A stretch of DNA of 64,000 nucleotides. Origin: Murimonas intestini. Lineage in GTDB: Bacteria > Bacillota > Clostridia > Lachnospirales > Lachnospiraceae. Below are positions 1-8,003 of this stretch, in pieces (the stretch's first letter is position 1; each line of letters starts with the position of its first letter). Both the position numbers and the translations under genes were made by a program. The notes beneath the pieces were generated by a model. It ran no database searches. It was not told where the DNA came from and saw only the letters and a program-made list of their open reading frames with translations. The stretch spans positions 96,853-160,852 of the forward strand of contig QGGY01000013.1 of assembly GCA_003148945.1 (NCBI GenBank), in the 5' to 3' direction.

Positions 1-219
1 CAATACTGCTACTATAGACTGCTTTATGCGGCATTTATCTGCCAAAAACCTGATAGGCTTCCTGAGTATCCATGCAATCCCAAAACCAATGAGAAAAGGC
101 ATGATATACGTCAGGCCGTATTTAAGCAAAAGGAAAACGATTCCTCCTATAATCAGCCAGTACATAAAATTAATGATAAATCTCTTCCGTCTCTCGACAT
201 TTTCTCCCAGACTGTCCAT
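1..219 (-). CDS. ytvI: YtvI-type sporulation integral membrane protein, N-terminal part
   Basis: Only the first 73 codons are in the window; the gene runs off the left edge. The start ATG follows an AGGAAAGGAT ribosome binding site. The peptide has a charged N-terminus, then a first membrane segment (about residues 15-33) and the stretch FLIGFGIAWILRKP near residue 45, which is the typical entry to AI-2E/YtvI-type polytopic membrane proteins. Members of this family named YtvI are linked to sporulation in Bacillus and clostridia. The exact subfamily rests on the N-terminus alone, so another AI-2E family transporter is possible. Confidence 0.7.
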   Translation of the reverse strand, partial: MDSLGENVERRKRFIINFMYWLIIGGIVFLLLKYGLTYIMPFLIGFGIAWILRKPIRFLADKCRIKQSIVAVL

Positions 220-244
220 ACTCTATCCTTTCCTTAATATTGCC

Positions 245-469
245 GCAGGCACAAAAAGGCATGACCCCCTTCTCTATCATACGCGGGTCATGCCTTTATT
301 ATTTTAAATTTATAAGTTCTTCTTGATGATGACTGTGTTGCTGCGGAATTTTCATTTTAGCGCCATTTCCATAGCTGTCCGTTAATTCCCGCCAGCATCG
401 GGCAAAGTCAAGCCAGGTGCCGGATAATTGACTCTGACAGACAGTTATCTTTTCTTTTGCTGGATAATT
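245..469 (-). ncRNA. Candidate small RNA or leader transcript
   Basis: The span runs from the predicted start site of the promoter at 476-504 to the T-run after the stem at 255-297, about 225 nt. It could be a free small RNA, a short peptide mRNA, or an attenuated leader of ytvI. No family match is claimed; the call rests only on promoter and terminator placement. Confidence 0.35.
250..297 (-). terminator. Intrinsic terminator upstream of ytvI
   Basis: AAAGGCATGACCC (255-267) pairs perfectly with GGGTCATGCCTTT (285-297) across a 17-nt loop. On the minus strand the stem is followed by TTTTTGTG, so it should end transcripts from the promoter at 476-504 and read-through from the RidA operon. 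Confidence 0.75.
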
Positions 470-475
470 GGGCTA

Positions 476-504
476 ATTATATGGAAAATTCATACATCCG
501 TCAA
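476..504 (-). promoter_or_regulatory. Sigma-A promoter reading left
   Basis: On the minus strand the -35 box is TTGACG (499-504), the spacer is 17 bp and the -10 box is TATAAT (476-481). Transcription would start near 469. It lies between the end of the RidA operon and ytvI, with a terminator-like stem before the ytvI start. Confidence 0.75.
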
Positions 505-562
505 GGGGGTTTAGAAAAGTTTAATTAAAGCTTTGATTTTTTTAAGTATTCTAAATCCTGCT

Positions 563-1015
563 TCATATTTCAAACTGTGCCTCTATCTCCACTGGTATAT
601 TTCCGGGCAGACTGTACACGCCGATGGCGGATCTGGCAGGCGCTCCCGCCTTATCCCCAAAGAGTTCTGTAAGAAGTCCGGTACCGCCGTTGGCTACCAC
701 AGGCTGCTCATAAAAGTCTTCTGTCCCAGCTACAAACACAAGCACTTTTACTGCATTTTTCACTTTATTTAAGTCCCCTGTTTCCTTTTCCAGGACAGCC
801 AGCACATTCAGCATACAGTCTCTTGCAAATTCCTTACCCTGCTCTGTACTGAATTCTCTTCCCAGCCTTCCCTTTACCTCCCTGTCTGTGACTGGTCCGC
901 AGCCGGATATATATATAATATTTCCTATCCTTTTCGCCTGAGCATATACGCCTCCCTTAGCCGGAGCCTGCGGCAGGCTGAGGTTCATTTCCTTAAGCTT
1001 TTCATATACATCCAT
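563..1015 (-). CDS. RidA/YjgF family protein
   Basis: A 150-residue Rid-family protein. RidA proteins hydrolyse reactive enamine/imine intermediates (2-aminoacrylate) left by PLP-dependent enzymes. The family fold is visible in GNIIYISGCGPV near the start, the central helix around RDCMLNVLAVLE, and the C-terminal ARSAIGVYSLPGNIPVEIEA block. The start at 1015 was chosen over a longer frame because AAAGGAG sits 9 nt upstream. It is the last gene of the fucosidase/D-amino-acid operon, 20 nt after the D-aminoacylase gene. A role in mopping up the imine made by the PLP enzyme two genes upstream is an inference from this order. It is somewhat longer than the roughly 125 residues of classic RidA, which fits a divergent Rid subfamily. 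Confidence 0.88.
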   Translation of the reverse strand: MDVYEKLKEMNLSLPQAPAKGGVYAQAKRIGNIIYISGCGPVTDREVKGRLGREFSTEQGKEFARDCMLNVLAVLEKETGDLNKVKNAVKVLVFVAGTEDFYEQPVVANGGTGLLTELFGDKAGAPARSAIGVYSLPGNIPVEIEAQFEI

Positions 1016-1035
1016 ATCCAACACTCCTTTTATCT

Positions 1036-2634
1036 TTATTTTCCTGGTGACAGCACCCTTCCGGCGGCACCCTCTGCCTTTGTTTTTTCCCAGGCCAGTT
1101 TCCCATTTACAAATACATAGTCCATTCCGCTGCTTAAGCATACCGGCCTGCTGTAATCAGCCCCGTCCTTTACCTTCTCCGGGTCAAAGATATTGATGTC
1201 TGCGAAATATCCTTCCCGTATGTAACCCCGGCGGGGTATTCCAAATCTGTCCGCTGTCTGCCCTGTCATCTTCCGCACTGCTGTTTCCATGGATAATATC
1301 TTTCTTTCAACGGCATATTCCCGTATGAACCTGGGAAAAGCCCCATACAGCCTGGGATGAGGGGAACTTGCACTGCCATAGAGTGAATCAGATATCACCA
1401 TAGAATAAGGCAGGGAGGCCACGGTATCCACGTCCCTCTGGTCCATACTCATGAGTATCCCCCCTGTTTTTCCCCCGTCCCCGCAGAGAAGTTCAGCCAA
1501 AAAACCCACCTCATCCTCAAATCCATATTTCTGTGTATTATCCGCAATGCTCCTGCCTGTGTATTTTTCATTTTCCGGCCTGGCCGCAGATGAGACTATG
1601 ATCCTGTCCCAGCCTATATCCTGTACCATATTGTCCCATCCGGGAGTTTTCTCCTTCAGCATGTGCCTGAGCAGATCCCTGCCCCGGGCGGTCTCCAGCT
1701 TTGCCAGGGTCCCTGCCATCTCCTCCTCCACAAATTCAGGGGGGAGCAGTGTCATCAGTGTGGTGGAGCCTCCTGTATAGGGATAGAAATCTACCGTCAC
1801 ATCAGCTTTGGAGGATTCGATCACTTCTATGGCCCTGTAGATCTGGCTGCCCCAGTTTTGGCAGCCCACTGATTTAAAATGGCTTATGTTCAGGGGAATC
1901 CCTGCCTCCTCTGCCAGGCCTGTGATCTCTTTCACAGACTCCACAAGACTGTCGCCTTCCCCTCTGATGTGACAGGACAATACCCTGGAATACGTCTGCA
2001 GCTCCTTTAAAAGCCGGATGTACTCTGTATGGCTGCTGTAGCATTCCGGCACATACATGATACCGGAGGAGAGTCCGAAAGCGCCTCCCTCCAGCGATTC
2101 CCTCACAAGTGCACAAGCCCTGTCCAGTTCCTCTTTTGAAAATGCGCTTTTTGAAAAACCTTTCACTGCGATCTTCACAGCTCCTGTCCCTGTCAGGCTT
2201 CCCAGGTTAATGCGCAGCGGCCTGCGCCTGAGCTGGTCCAGGTAGCTGTCCACATCTTCTGCTGCCAGCCCCGCCGGTATCTTTCCCAGGCACGGTTCCA
2301 GAAAATCATACATTTCCTGTCTGGACGCGTCAGAGGAGGGATATAAACTCATCCCGCAGTTCCCGGCCAGAGCCGTGGTGATCCCCTGGGCCAGTTCAGC
2401 CTTCCCAAAGCCTTCATCTAAGATAGCTGCAGCATCACAGTGCCTGTGGCTGTCTATAAATCCCGGCGTCACTGCCAGGCCGGAAGCATCTATTACACAA
2501 ATATCTCCCTCCAGGCTGGCCGTCCCCGCTTTTCTGACCTCCTGTATCCTGTCTCCTTCGATCAGGATGTCATGCAATACAGGACTGCTGCCGCTGCCGT
2601 CGTATACAAGCCCGTTTCTTATCAGGGTCCTCAT
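1036..2634 (-). CDS. D-aminoacylase (N-acyl-D-amino-acid deacylase)
   Basis: A 532-residue amidohydrolase-superfamily enzyme. The family removes N-acyl groups from D-amino acids using a metal centre. Visible hallmarks are GFIDSHRHCD (His63, His65, Asp67), the QGITTALAGNCG block with a Cys at about 93 that bridges the metal in this family, CHIRGEG near the middle, and a C-terminal FGIPRRGYIREGYFADINIF stretch typical of amidohydrolases. No signal peptide, so cytoplasmic. An AGGTGATGTA ribosome site precedes the ATG, and the preceding PLP-enzyme gene ends 4 nt upstream, so the genes are co-translated. The usual substrate is an N-acyl-D-amino acid; here it may be a product of imported glycopeptide or peptidoglycan pieces, which is inference. 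Confidence 0.88.
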   Translation of the reverse strand: MRTLIRNGLVYDGSGSSPVLHDILIEGDRIQEVRKAGTASLEGDICVIDASGLAVTPGFIDSHRHCDAAAILDEGFGKAELAQGITTALAGNCGMSLYPSSDASRQEMYDFLEPCLGKIPAGLAAEDVDSYLDQLRRRPLRINLGSLTGTGAVKIAVKGFSKSAFSKEELDRACALVRESLEGGAFGLSSGIMYVPECYSSHTEYIRLLKELQTYSRVLSCHIRGEGDSLVESVKEITGLAEEAGIPLNISHFKSVGCQNWGSQIYRAIEVIESSKADVTVDFYPYTGGSTTLMTLLPPEFVEEEMAGTLAKLETARGRDLLRHMLKEKTPGWDNMVQDIGWDRIIVSSAARPENEKYTGRSIADNTQKYGFEDEVGFLAELLCGDGGKTGGILMSMDQRDVDTVASLPYSMVISDSLYGSASSPHPRLYGAFPRFIREYAVERKILSMETAVRKMTGQTADRFGIPRRGYIREGYFADINIFDPEKVKDGADYSRPVCLSSGMDYVFVNGKLAWEKTKAEGAAGRVLSPGK

Positions 2635-2638
2635 TACA

Positions 2639-3727
2639 TCACCTGTTCTTTCCCCTGGCGTCTATCCTTATCAAATGATCCAGTTTTCCGTTTCTTATGC
2701 CATAAACTTCTTCAGCCAGATTCGGAACTACACATGCATGATTGGGTATCACAGCGATCTTGTCCCCTATTTCAAGGCCCAGCCGGCCCTCTGATTCAAT
2801 GAAGCCGTGTTCCTCATTCAATTTGCTGATTGTGATATCCGGTCTTCCAACCACATACCCATATCCCTCTTTTCTGGCACATATGTCTGTTGTGAGCGTC
2901 TTGCTCCCGGCATCGATGATCGCATGCCTTTCATCCACTATGCTCACAACTGACGCCGTCACGCGCAGCGCACATTCCTGCTCTTTTGCAAAACCCGACA
3001 TCAGCTGGCCCACATCATTAAACAGGTAATGTCCTGGCCTTATCTCTGTGATACCTTCCAGAAGCCACGGCATCTTGGACGAATAGGAATTTCCTCCGCT
3101 GAGTATCTCCATATGGAATCCGGCATTTTCCAGCATTCTGGCCGTCCCAAGCATCTCCTCCCGCTCTCTTGCCGATGTCTTTTCAAAGCCCTCACGGTCT
3201 GTCTCCCCATAGATGGTTCCGCCGTAATAAAGTATGCCTTTTATATCTATTCCTGGAAGGCCGGCTATCTGACGGGCAAATTCCAGCGTTGGCTCATAAG
3301 GCTTTTTCCCGCCCCTGTTGATCCCCCCATCCACCTCTATAAGAACTTCGATCTTATCAGGACTGTTCTGAAATGTCTCCGAGAGCTGCCTGGCGCCCTC
3401 TTCGCTGTTCACAATAGTGATGACCCTGGCCTTTCTGCTCAGAATCTTCAGCCGCTGCATCTTTTCCTGGCCTATGAGCGGGAAAGCTATCAGGATATCA
3501 TCGATCCCACCTTTTGCCATGACCTCTGCCTCCCCCAGCTTTGCACAGGTGATGCCGCTGCATCCCATTCTAAGCTGAAGTCTGGCAATCTCCACACTCT
3601 TGTGGGGTTTGATATGAGGCCTGACCTTTATTTGATATCCTGCAGCCGCTTCTGTCATTTTCCTGATATTTTCCTCCATCTGTGCCAGCTCTATCACTAC
3701 CGCCGGCGTGGGCAGATAATCATACAT
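2639..3727 (-). CDS. Fold-III PLP enzyme, D-serine dehydratase/D-threonine aldolase family
   Basis: A 362-residue protein of the alanine-racemase-like (fold III) family that includes eukaryotic D-serine dehydratase and bacterial D-threonine aldolase. RPHIKPHKS at residues 36-44 is the PLP-lysine block (Lys40 the likely Schiff-base residue). The C-terminal PNHACVVPNL gives His330-x-Cys332, the zinc pair of D-serine dehydratases; D-threonine aldolases typically have His-x-Asp, so the dehydratase reading is favoured. The start at 3727 has AAAGGAG 9 nt upstream; a longer frame exists but lacks a site. Located between an M20 peptidase and a D-aminoacylase gene, with RidA downstream, it would turn D-Ser or D-Thr into 2-oxoacid plus ammonia through an imine. 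Confidence 0.82.
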   Translation of the reverse strand: MYDYLPTPAVVIELAQMEENIRKMTEAAAGYQIKVRPHIKPHKSVEIARLQLRMGCSGITCAKLGEAEVMAKGGIDDILIAFPLIGQEKMQRLKILSRKARVITIVNSEEGARQLSETFQNSPDKIEVLIEVDGGINRGGKKPYEPTLEFARQIAGLPGIDIKGILYYGGTIYGETDREGFEKTSAREREEMLGTARMLENAGFHMEILSGGNSYSSKMPWLLEGITEIRPGHYLFNDVGQLMSGFAKEQECALRVTASVVSIVDERHAIIDAGSKTLTTDICARKEGYGYVVGRPDITISKLNEEHGFIESEGRLGLEIGDKIAVIPNHACVVPNLAEEVYGIRNGKLDHLIRIDARGKNR

Positions 3728-3728
3728 T

Positions 3729-4913
3729 TCACTCACTCCTTTTCTGCACTTTTGCATTCATAAGCTTTTCAAATATCCTGGTATAGAGATAAGCCCCCTC
3801 CTCCAGCTGACTCAGAGTAATATATTCATCCGTCACATGCGCCTGTCTGATAGATCCCGGGCCCAGTATGACAGCCGGAGCATTCAGGTACTTCTGCAGA
3901 AGGCCGGCCTCACACGAGGCCCCAAACACACCGGGCACAGGCTGCCTGCCTCTGTATTCCATCAGTATCTCTTCTATAGCTGCAATTTCACTGCCATCCG
4001 GGCTGCACCACCCGGCAGGGCAGCTTGTAAGCCTTCTGAAGCTGTATCCGCAGCCTGACTCTTCTGACACCTGTTCCAGTATCTGGCGGATCTTCTCTTC
4101 CATGCTCTCCTGTGTCTCCCCCATCCCCAGCCTGCAGTCCAGCTCTGTAGTACATTCCTGGGGGATCATATTTACTTTTGTGCCGCCTTTAATGACAGTC
4201 ACCTGCACAGCGCTGGACGGAAGCCGGATGTCCGTGCTGCCGGATTTCCAGGCCGCGTCCATCTCTTCCTGAAGCTTCTGTATCCGGGCGATAAAACTGC
4301 CTGCAGCATAAATGGCATTATTTCCTTCTCCCGGCCTGGCTGCATGGGCGCTTTTACCTGTAAAGGTGATTTCAAAAGCCATGACTCCTCTGTGGCCAAG
4401 GGCTATCTCCATATCCGTCGGCTCGCCCACAATGACAAAGTCTGCGCTGGGATTGTCCTTAAGAAAGCGCCAAAGCCCTATGTTCCGGTGTTCTTCATCC
4501 ACATCAAAGAAAAGCTGCAGCCTGCCCGAAAACTGGTCCGACCTGGACGCAAGCTGTTTTGCCGCATACAGGGCGCAGGCCAGGCTCCCTTTCATATCGC
4601 ATGCTCCTCTGCCGTACAGCCTTCCTTCCCTGATATTTGGTTCGTAGGGCGGTGTGGTCCAGGCCGAAGTTTCCCCAGCCGGTACCACATCCATATGTCC
4701 GCAGTATAGAAATGAAAGGCTTCCCTCATCTCCCCTGCCCAGTTCTGCCGTCACGTTGAACCTGTCCGGGGTACAGTACTGCCTGTGCGGCTTCAATCCC
4801 GCTTCCTTCAGAAAATCATAGATATATTCCCCTGTTCCTGCCTCTCTTCCGGGCGGCGCCTCACTCTCAAGCCTTATCAGATCCTGAACAATTTCTGTCA
4901 GATGCTGGTCCAT
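3729..4913 (-). CDS. M20 family peptidase/deacylase (ArgE/DapE type)
   Basis: A 394-residue zinc hydrolase of the M20 family, which cleaves amide bonds of N-acyl amino acids or dipeptides in the cytoplasm. Metal and catalytic motifs are YCGHMDVVPAG (metal His and catalytic Asp, about residue 72), GRGACDMKG (bridging Asp) and DVDEEH (catalytic Glu pair), with an Asp-Gly-rich dimerisation domain in the middle (GKSAHAARPGEGNNA). It begins 16 nt inside the end of the GH29 gene and ends 1 nt before the PLP-enzyme start, so it is tightly coupled to both. The precise substrate cannot be read from sequence; ArgE, DapE and general acyl-amino-acid hydrolases share these motifs. Confidence 0.85.
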   Translation of the reverse strand: MDQHLTEIVQDLIRLESEAPPGREAGTGEYIYDFLKEAGLKPHRQYCTPDRFNVTAELGRGDEGSLSFLYCGHMDVVPAGETSAWTTPPYEPNIREGRLYGRGACDMKGSLACALYAAKQLASRSDQFSGRLQLFFDVDEEHRNIGLWRFLKDNPSADFVIVGEPTDMEIALGHRGVMAFEITFTGKSAHAARPGEGNNAIYAAGSFIARIQKLQEEMDAAWKSGSTDIRLPSSAVQVTVIKGGTKVNMIPQECTTELDCRLGMGETQESMEEKIRQILEQVSEESGCGYSFRRLTSCPAGWCSPDGSEIAAIEEILMEYRGRQPVPGVFGASCEAGLLQKYLNAPAVILGPGSIRQAHVTDEYITLSQLEEGAYLYTRIFEKLMNAKVQKRSE

Positions 4914-6223
4914 AATCCTGAACCTCTCTGCTCCCTGGCCCAGTCAGCTACACGTCCCGGATCCCCCTCCCAGAGTCTCTGGCGGCCCCAGCTATTTGTA
5001 TCAGGTCTTGTGCTGCATTCGATTTTTATAACAGGAAACAACGGCTCCTCTGTTTTTTCCGGAAGTCCGTACAGGATAAGGTCATCACCTTTTTTCTCAA
5101 ACTTTAGTTTTTCTCCCGTGCCCATGAGTTCTGCAGACACCACCCCGCTTGTCAGATCCGGCAGCACAAATTTTGTTTTTCCGTCCCAGAACCTGAAAAT
5201 CAGATACAGGTCATTTCCTTTTATAGTCTGGAAGCCGTATGTCAGCGCTTCTGTCATGCTGCCTCCGTCATTTCCGTATACTGCTTCCCCGTATTTCTTC
5301 AGCCATCCGCCTATCTCAAGCGCCCTTCTCCTGAATTCTTCAGGTATCCTGCCATCCGCATCCGGCCCTACATTCAGTATCAGGTTTCCCCCTTCTGATG
5401 CACAGGTGCACAGAGTATCCAGAAGCCTTTCCGTCTCCTGAAAACGCTCTCCGCTGTGGTAGCCCCACCAGCGCCAATAGCTGACCCGGCAGGCCTCCCA
5501 GAGCCTTCCCTCCGGATTTACATTGTGCTCCGGTGTTCCAAAATCTCCCTCTTCATTGCCTCCGCCATGTTCCAGCAGCTGCGCGGGATCTGTGGAAAAG
5601 CCCAGACGGTTATTGATCATGATACTCGGCTGCCACTGGCGCATCTTCTCCACAAGACTGCGGCTTTTTAAATCCTCTGCATTCCTTGGCCATACCCCGT
5701 CAAAGAAGAAATAATCGATCTTTCCATATCCGGTACACAGCTCCTCCACCTGCTTCCAGATGTACTGCTGCATTTCATCCCACTTCTCCTGATCCTTTCC
5801 AGGTCCCTCATAATAGGCAGGTATCCTCCAGTCACACCAGGAATAATAAAGTCCTATTTTCAGCCCAGCTTCCCTGAACGCTTCCACATACTCTCTTACA
5901 AAATCCCTGTGGGGAGCCTGCCGCATACTTGTATAGTCCGTGACCTTGCAGTCCCACAGGCAATAGCCGTCGTGGTGCCTGGTGGTAAGGCAGGCATACT
6001 TAAAACCCGCCTCCCTGCAGAAGGCTGCCCATTCCCTGGGGTCATAATTTTGGGGATTCCATCCGCAGGCCATCTTTTCATATTCTCTCTGATTCATATG
6101 GTCACGAAACAGCGCCTGCTCCCCACGGCCAGTCAACGCATAAGGTCCCCAGTGTATGAATAATCCATATCTGCTTTCAGGAAACCATTTAAATTCCTCC
6201 GGTACTTCATAATTAAAATACAT
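4898..6223 (-). CDS. GH29 alpha-L-fucosidase
   Basis: A 441-residue glycoside hydrolase family 29 enzyme, which removes alpha-linked L-fucose by a retaining mechanism. Family marks are RYGLFIHWGPYAL (residues 18-30), TTRHHDGYCLWDC (80-92) and KIDYFFFDGVWP, where Asp175 matches the conserved nucleophile. No signal peptide is present, so it should act on oligosaccharides after import by the ABC transporter encoded directly upstream (10-nt gap). The ATG follows AGGAGGAGCAAT. Placement after binding protein and permeases suggests the transporter takes up fucosylated host glycan or glycopeptide fragments. A specific linkage preference cannot be given. Confidence 0.9.
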   Translation of the reverse strand: MYFNYEVPEEFKWFPESRYGLFIHWGPYALTGRGEQALFRDHMNQREYEKMACGWNPQNYDPREWAAFCREAGFKYACLTTRHHDGYCLWDCKVTDYTSMRQAPHRDFVREYVEAFREAGLKIGLYYSWCDWRIPAYYEGPGKDQEKWDEMQQYIWKQVEELCTGYGKIDYFFFDGVWPRNAEDLKSRSLVEKMRQWQPSIMINNRLGFSTDPAQLLEHGGGNEEGDFGTPEHNVNPEGRLWEACRVSYWRWWGYHSGERFQETERLLDTLCTCASEGGNLILNVGPDADGRIPEEFRRRALEIGGWLKKYGEAVYGNDGGSMTEALTYGFQTIKGNDLYLIFRFWDGKTKFVLPDLTSGVVSAELMGTGEKLKFEKKGDDLILYGLPEKTEEPLFPVIKIECSTRPDTNSWGRQRLWEGDPGRVADWAREQRGSGLWTSI

Positions 6224-6233
6224 ATTGCTCCTC

Positions 6234-7070
6234 CTATCCCTTCACAGACCCTGCTGCCAGACCTTCTTCTATCTGCTTCTGGAAAATACAGTAGATAATG
6301 ATCATAGGCAGGATGGAAATACAGATTCCGGCAAAGGTTCCTCCATAGTTAATGTCATATTCTGATTTAAACGCCATCAGCGCCACAGACAAGGTTGCCT
6401 TCGACCTGTCGCTGATCAGCAGTATGGAAAATATCAGGTCATTATAAACTCTCAAAAACGTCATGATAACAATCGTTGATATAACAGGCTTCATCAGAGG
6501 CGTCAATACTGTAAATAAAAGCCTATACTGGCCGCACCCGTCAATCTCAGCCGCCTCGTCCAATTCCCTGCTTATCCCCTTCATATATCCATTTGCCAGA
6601 AATACAGCCAGCGACAGGTTGGTGGCTGCATATACGCCAACAATACCTGCTGTGGAGTCCTTCAGATTCAGGCTGTTCACTATAGAGGCCAGGGGAACCA
6701 GTGTCGCGTGTACGGGCAGGGTCATACCAGCTATAAAAAACAGAAATATTGCATTCTTATATGGAATGCCCATCCTGTACACAAAAGAAATACAGAGGGA
6801 CATCACTACGATCAGGGCTATAGACAGTACAGAGTAAATGAAGGAGTTGAACATGCCTCTCAGTATGGAGGTGTTTTCAAATGCATACACATAATTATCC
6901 CATGAAAAGTGCTCCGGAAGCGCGAACGGCGCCCCATATATCCCCATATTGTCTTTAAAGGAGCTTAAAAATGAGAACAGCAGAGGGAATAAGGAGATCA
7001 CCACATAGACTGCTGCATAGAAGCCTGTTCCGAATCTGCCCAGATATCTCTTAAACCTGTATCTGTTCAT
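6234..7070 (-). CDS. Carbohydrate ABC transporter permease, MalG type
   Basis: A 278-residue inner-membrane permease with six predicted membrane segments. The EAA loop appears as ELDEAAEIDGCGQYRLLFTV near residue 170, the signature that docks the ATPase. Typical MalG features include the short cytoplasmic N-terminus and the C-terminal tail ending SVKG. It overlaps the upstream permease by ATGA, so translation is coupled. No ATPase gene is in the operon; as in many clostridia a shared MsmX-type ATPase encoded elsewhere probably energises it (inference). Confidence 0.92.
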   Translation of the reverse strand: MNRYRFKRYLGRFGTGFYAAVYVVISLFPLLFSFLSSFKDNMGIYGAPFALPEHFSWDNYVYAFENTSILRGMFNSFIYSVLSIALIVVMSLCISFVYRMGIPYKNAIFLFFIAGMTLPVHATLVPLASIVNSLNLKDSTAGIVGVYAATNLSLAVFLANGYMKGISRELDEAAEIDGCGQYRLLFTVLTPLMKPVISTIVIMTFLRVYNDLIFSILLISDRSKATLSVALMAFKSEYDINYGGTFAGICISILPMIIIYCIFQKQIEEGLAAGSVKG

Positions 7071-7978
7071 ACTGCACCCCTCCTTTTCTTATGTATTTTC
7101 CGTACTTCATCCTTTTCATCCAGCACATAGTTCAGCCCAAACGTGATCATCAGGGCAAGCATAAGGATCACAACCCCGATGGACGATCCATATCCGAACT
7201 TGCTGTACAGGAAAGCCTGGTCATACATGAGAGTGGCAGGCACATCCGTGGCAGTCCCCGGTCCTCCGTCAGTCATGACATAGATAATGTCAAACACCTT
7301 GATAGAGCCGGCAATCGCACTCGTCAGAAATATCTTAAAAGTTTCCTTCATGTTAGGAATAATGATATGTATGATCCTCTGGAAGCTGGATGCCCCGTCC
7401 ACAATGGAGGCTTCTATCATATCCCCCGGAATAGCTGTCAGGCCGGTGATAAAGACAAGCATATTGCTTCCCACAAACATCCACGCATTTACCAGGGCAA
7501 CCACCCATATGGCCATTTTTGTGTTTCCCAGCCAATCCTGCCCGGCCATGCCAAAAAACTCCAGTATGGCATTGACAGCGCCGCCGTTCTTTGTCAGCAG
7601 GAAGGTCCACATCATTCCTGTAGCGGCCATAGGCAGCAGGGTCGGAATATAATAGATCGTTCTTAAAGCGCCGTTTACCTTATTCTTCTTTGAAACCATC
7701 ATCGCCAGTGAAAACGATATGGGAAATATGACTACAAGGCTGACGATTATGAAAACCAGAGCATTCCACAGGGATTTATAAAAGACCTTCTGTGAAAACA
7801 GCTTAATAAAATTATCCAGACCCACAAATACCTTGTCCACCTGCGCTATCCCGTTCCACTTCATTGTTGAGAGGTAGAAGGTATACAGTATGGGGTAGAT
7901 AAAAAACAGTGAATAGATAACAGCCGGTATAAGGAGAAGCGTCACAGCCACCCCTATCTTCCGCTTTCTATGATTCAT
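7067..7978 (-). CDS. Carbohydrate ABC transporter permease, MalF/UgpA type
   Basis: A 303-residue permease with six hydrophobic segments. The family loop is seen as EASIVDGASSFQRIIHIIIP around residue 193. It sits 25 nt after the binding-protein gene and overlaps the next permease by 4 nt. Together the two permeases form the membrane channel for the binding protein encoded just upstream. The start has a GGAGGAGATACC-type site before the ATG. Confidence 0.92.
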   Translation of the reverse strand: MNHRKRKIGVAVTLLLIPAVIYSLFFIYPILYTFYLSTMKWNGIAQVDKVFVGLDNFIKLFSQKVFYKSLWNALVFIIVSLVVIFPISFSLAMMVSKKNKVNGALRTIYYIPTLLPMAATGMMWTFLLTKNGGAVNAILEFFGMAGQDWLGNTKMAIWVVALVNAWMFVGSNMLVFITGLTAIPGDMIEASIVDGASSFQRIIHIIIPNMKETFKIFLTSAIAGSIKVFDIIYVMTDGGPGTATDVPATLMYDQAFLYSKFGYGSSIGVVILMLALMITFGLNYVLDEKDEVRKIHKKRRGAV

Positions 7979-8003
7979 GGTATCTCCTCCTTACAGGGCT
8001 ATT

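Larger units (their letters stand above)
220..562. other. Intergenic region with promoter, possible small RNA and terminator
   Basis: This 343-bp gap between the RidA gene and ytvI holds a strong leftward sigma-A promoter (476-504) and a 13-bp perfect stem (255-297). Between them a minus-strand frame of about 55 codons stays open and stops right before the stem, but it has no in-frame ATG near its beginning; an ATG inside it would give only an 18-residue peptide ending ELINLK. No known RNA family was recognised. Confidence 0.6.
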
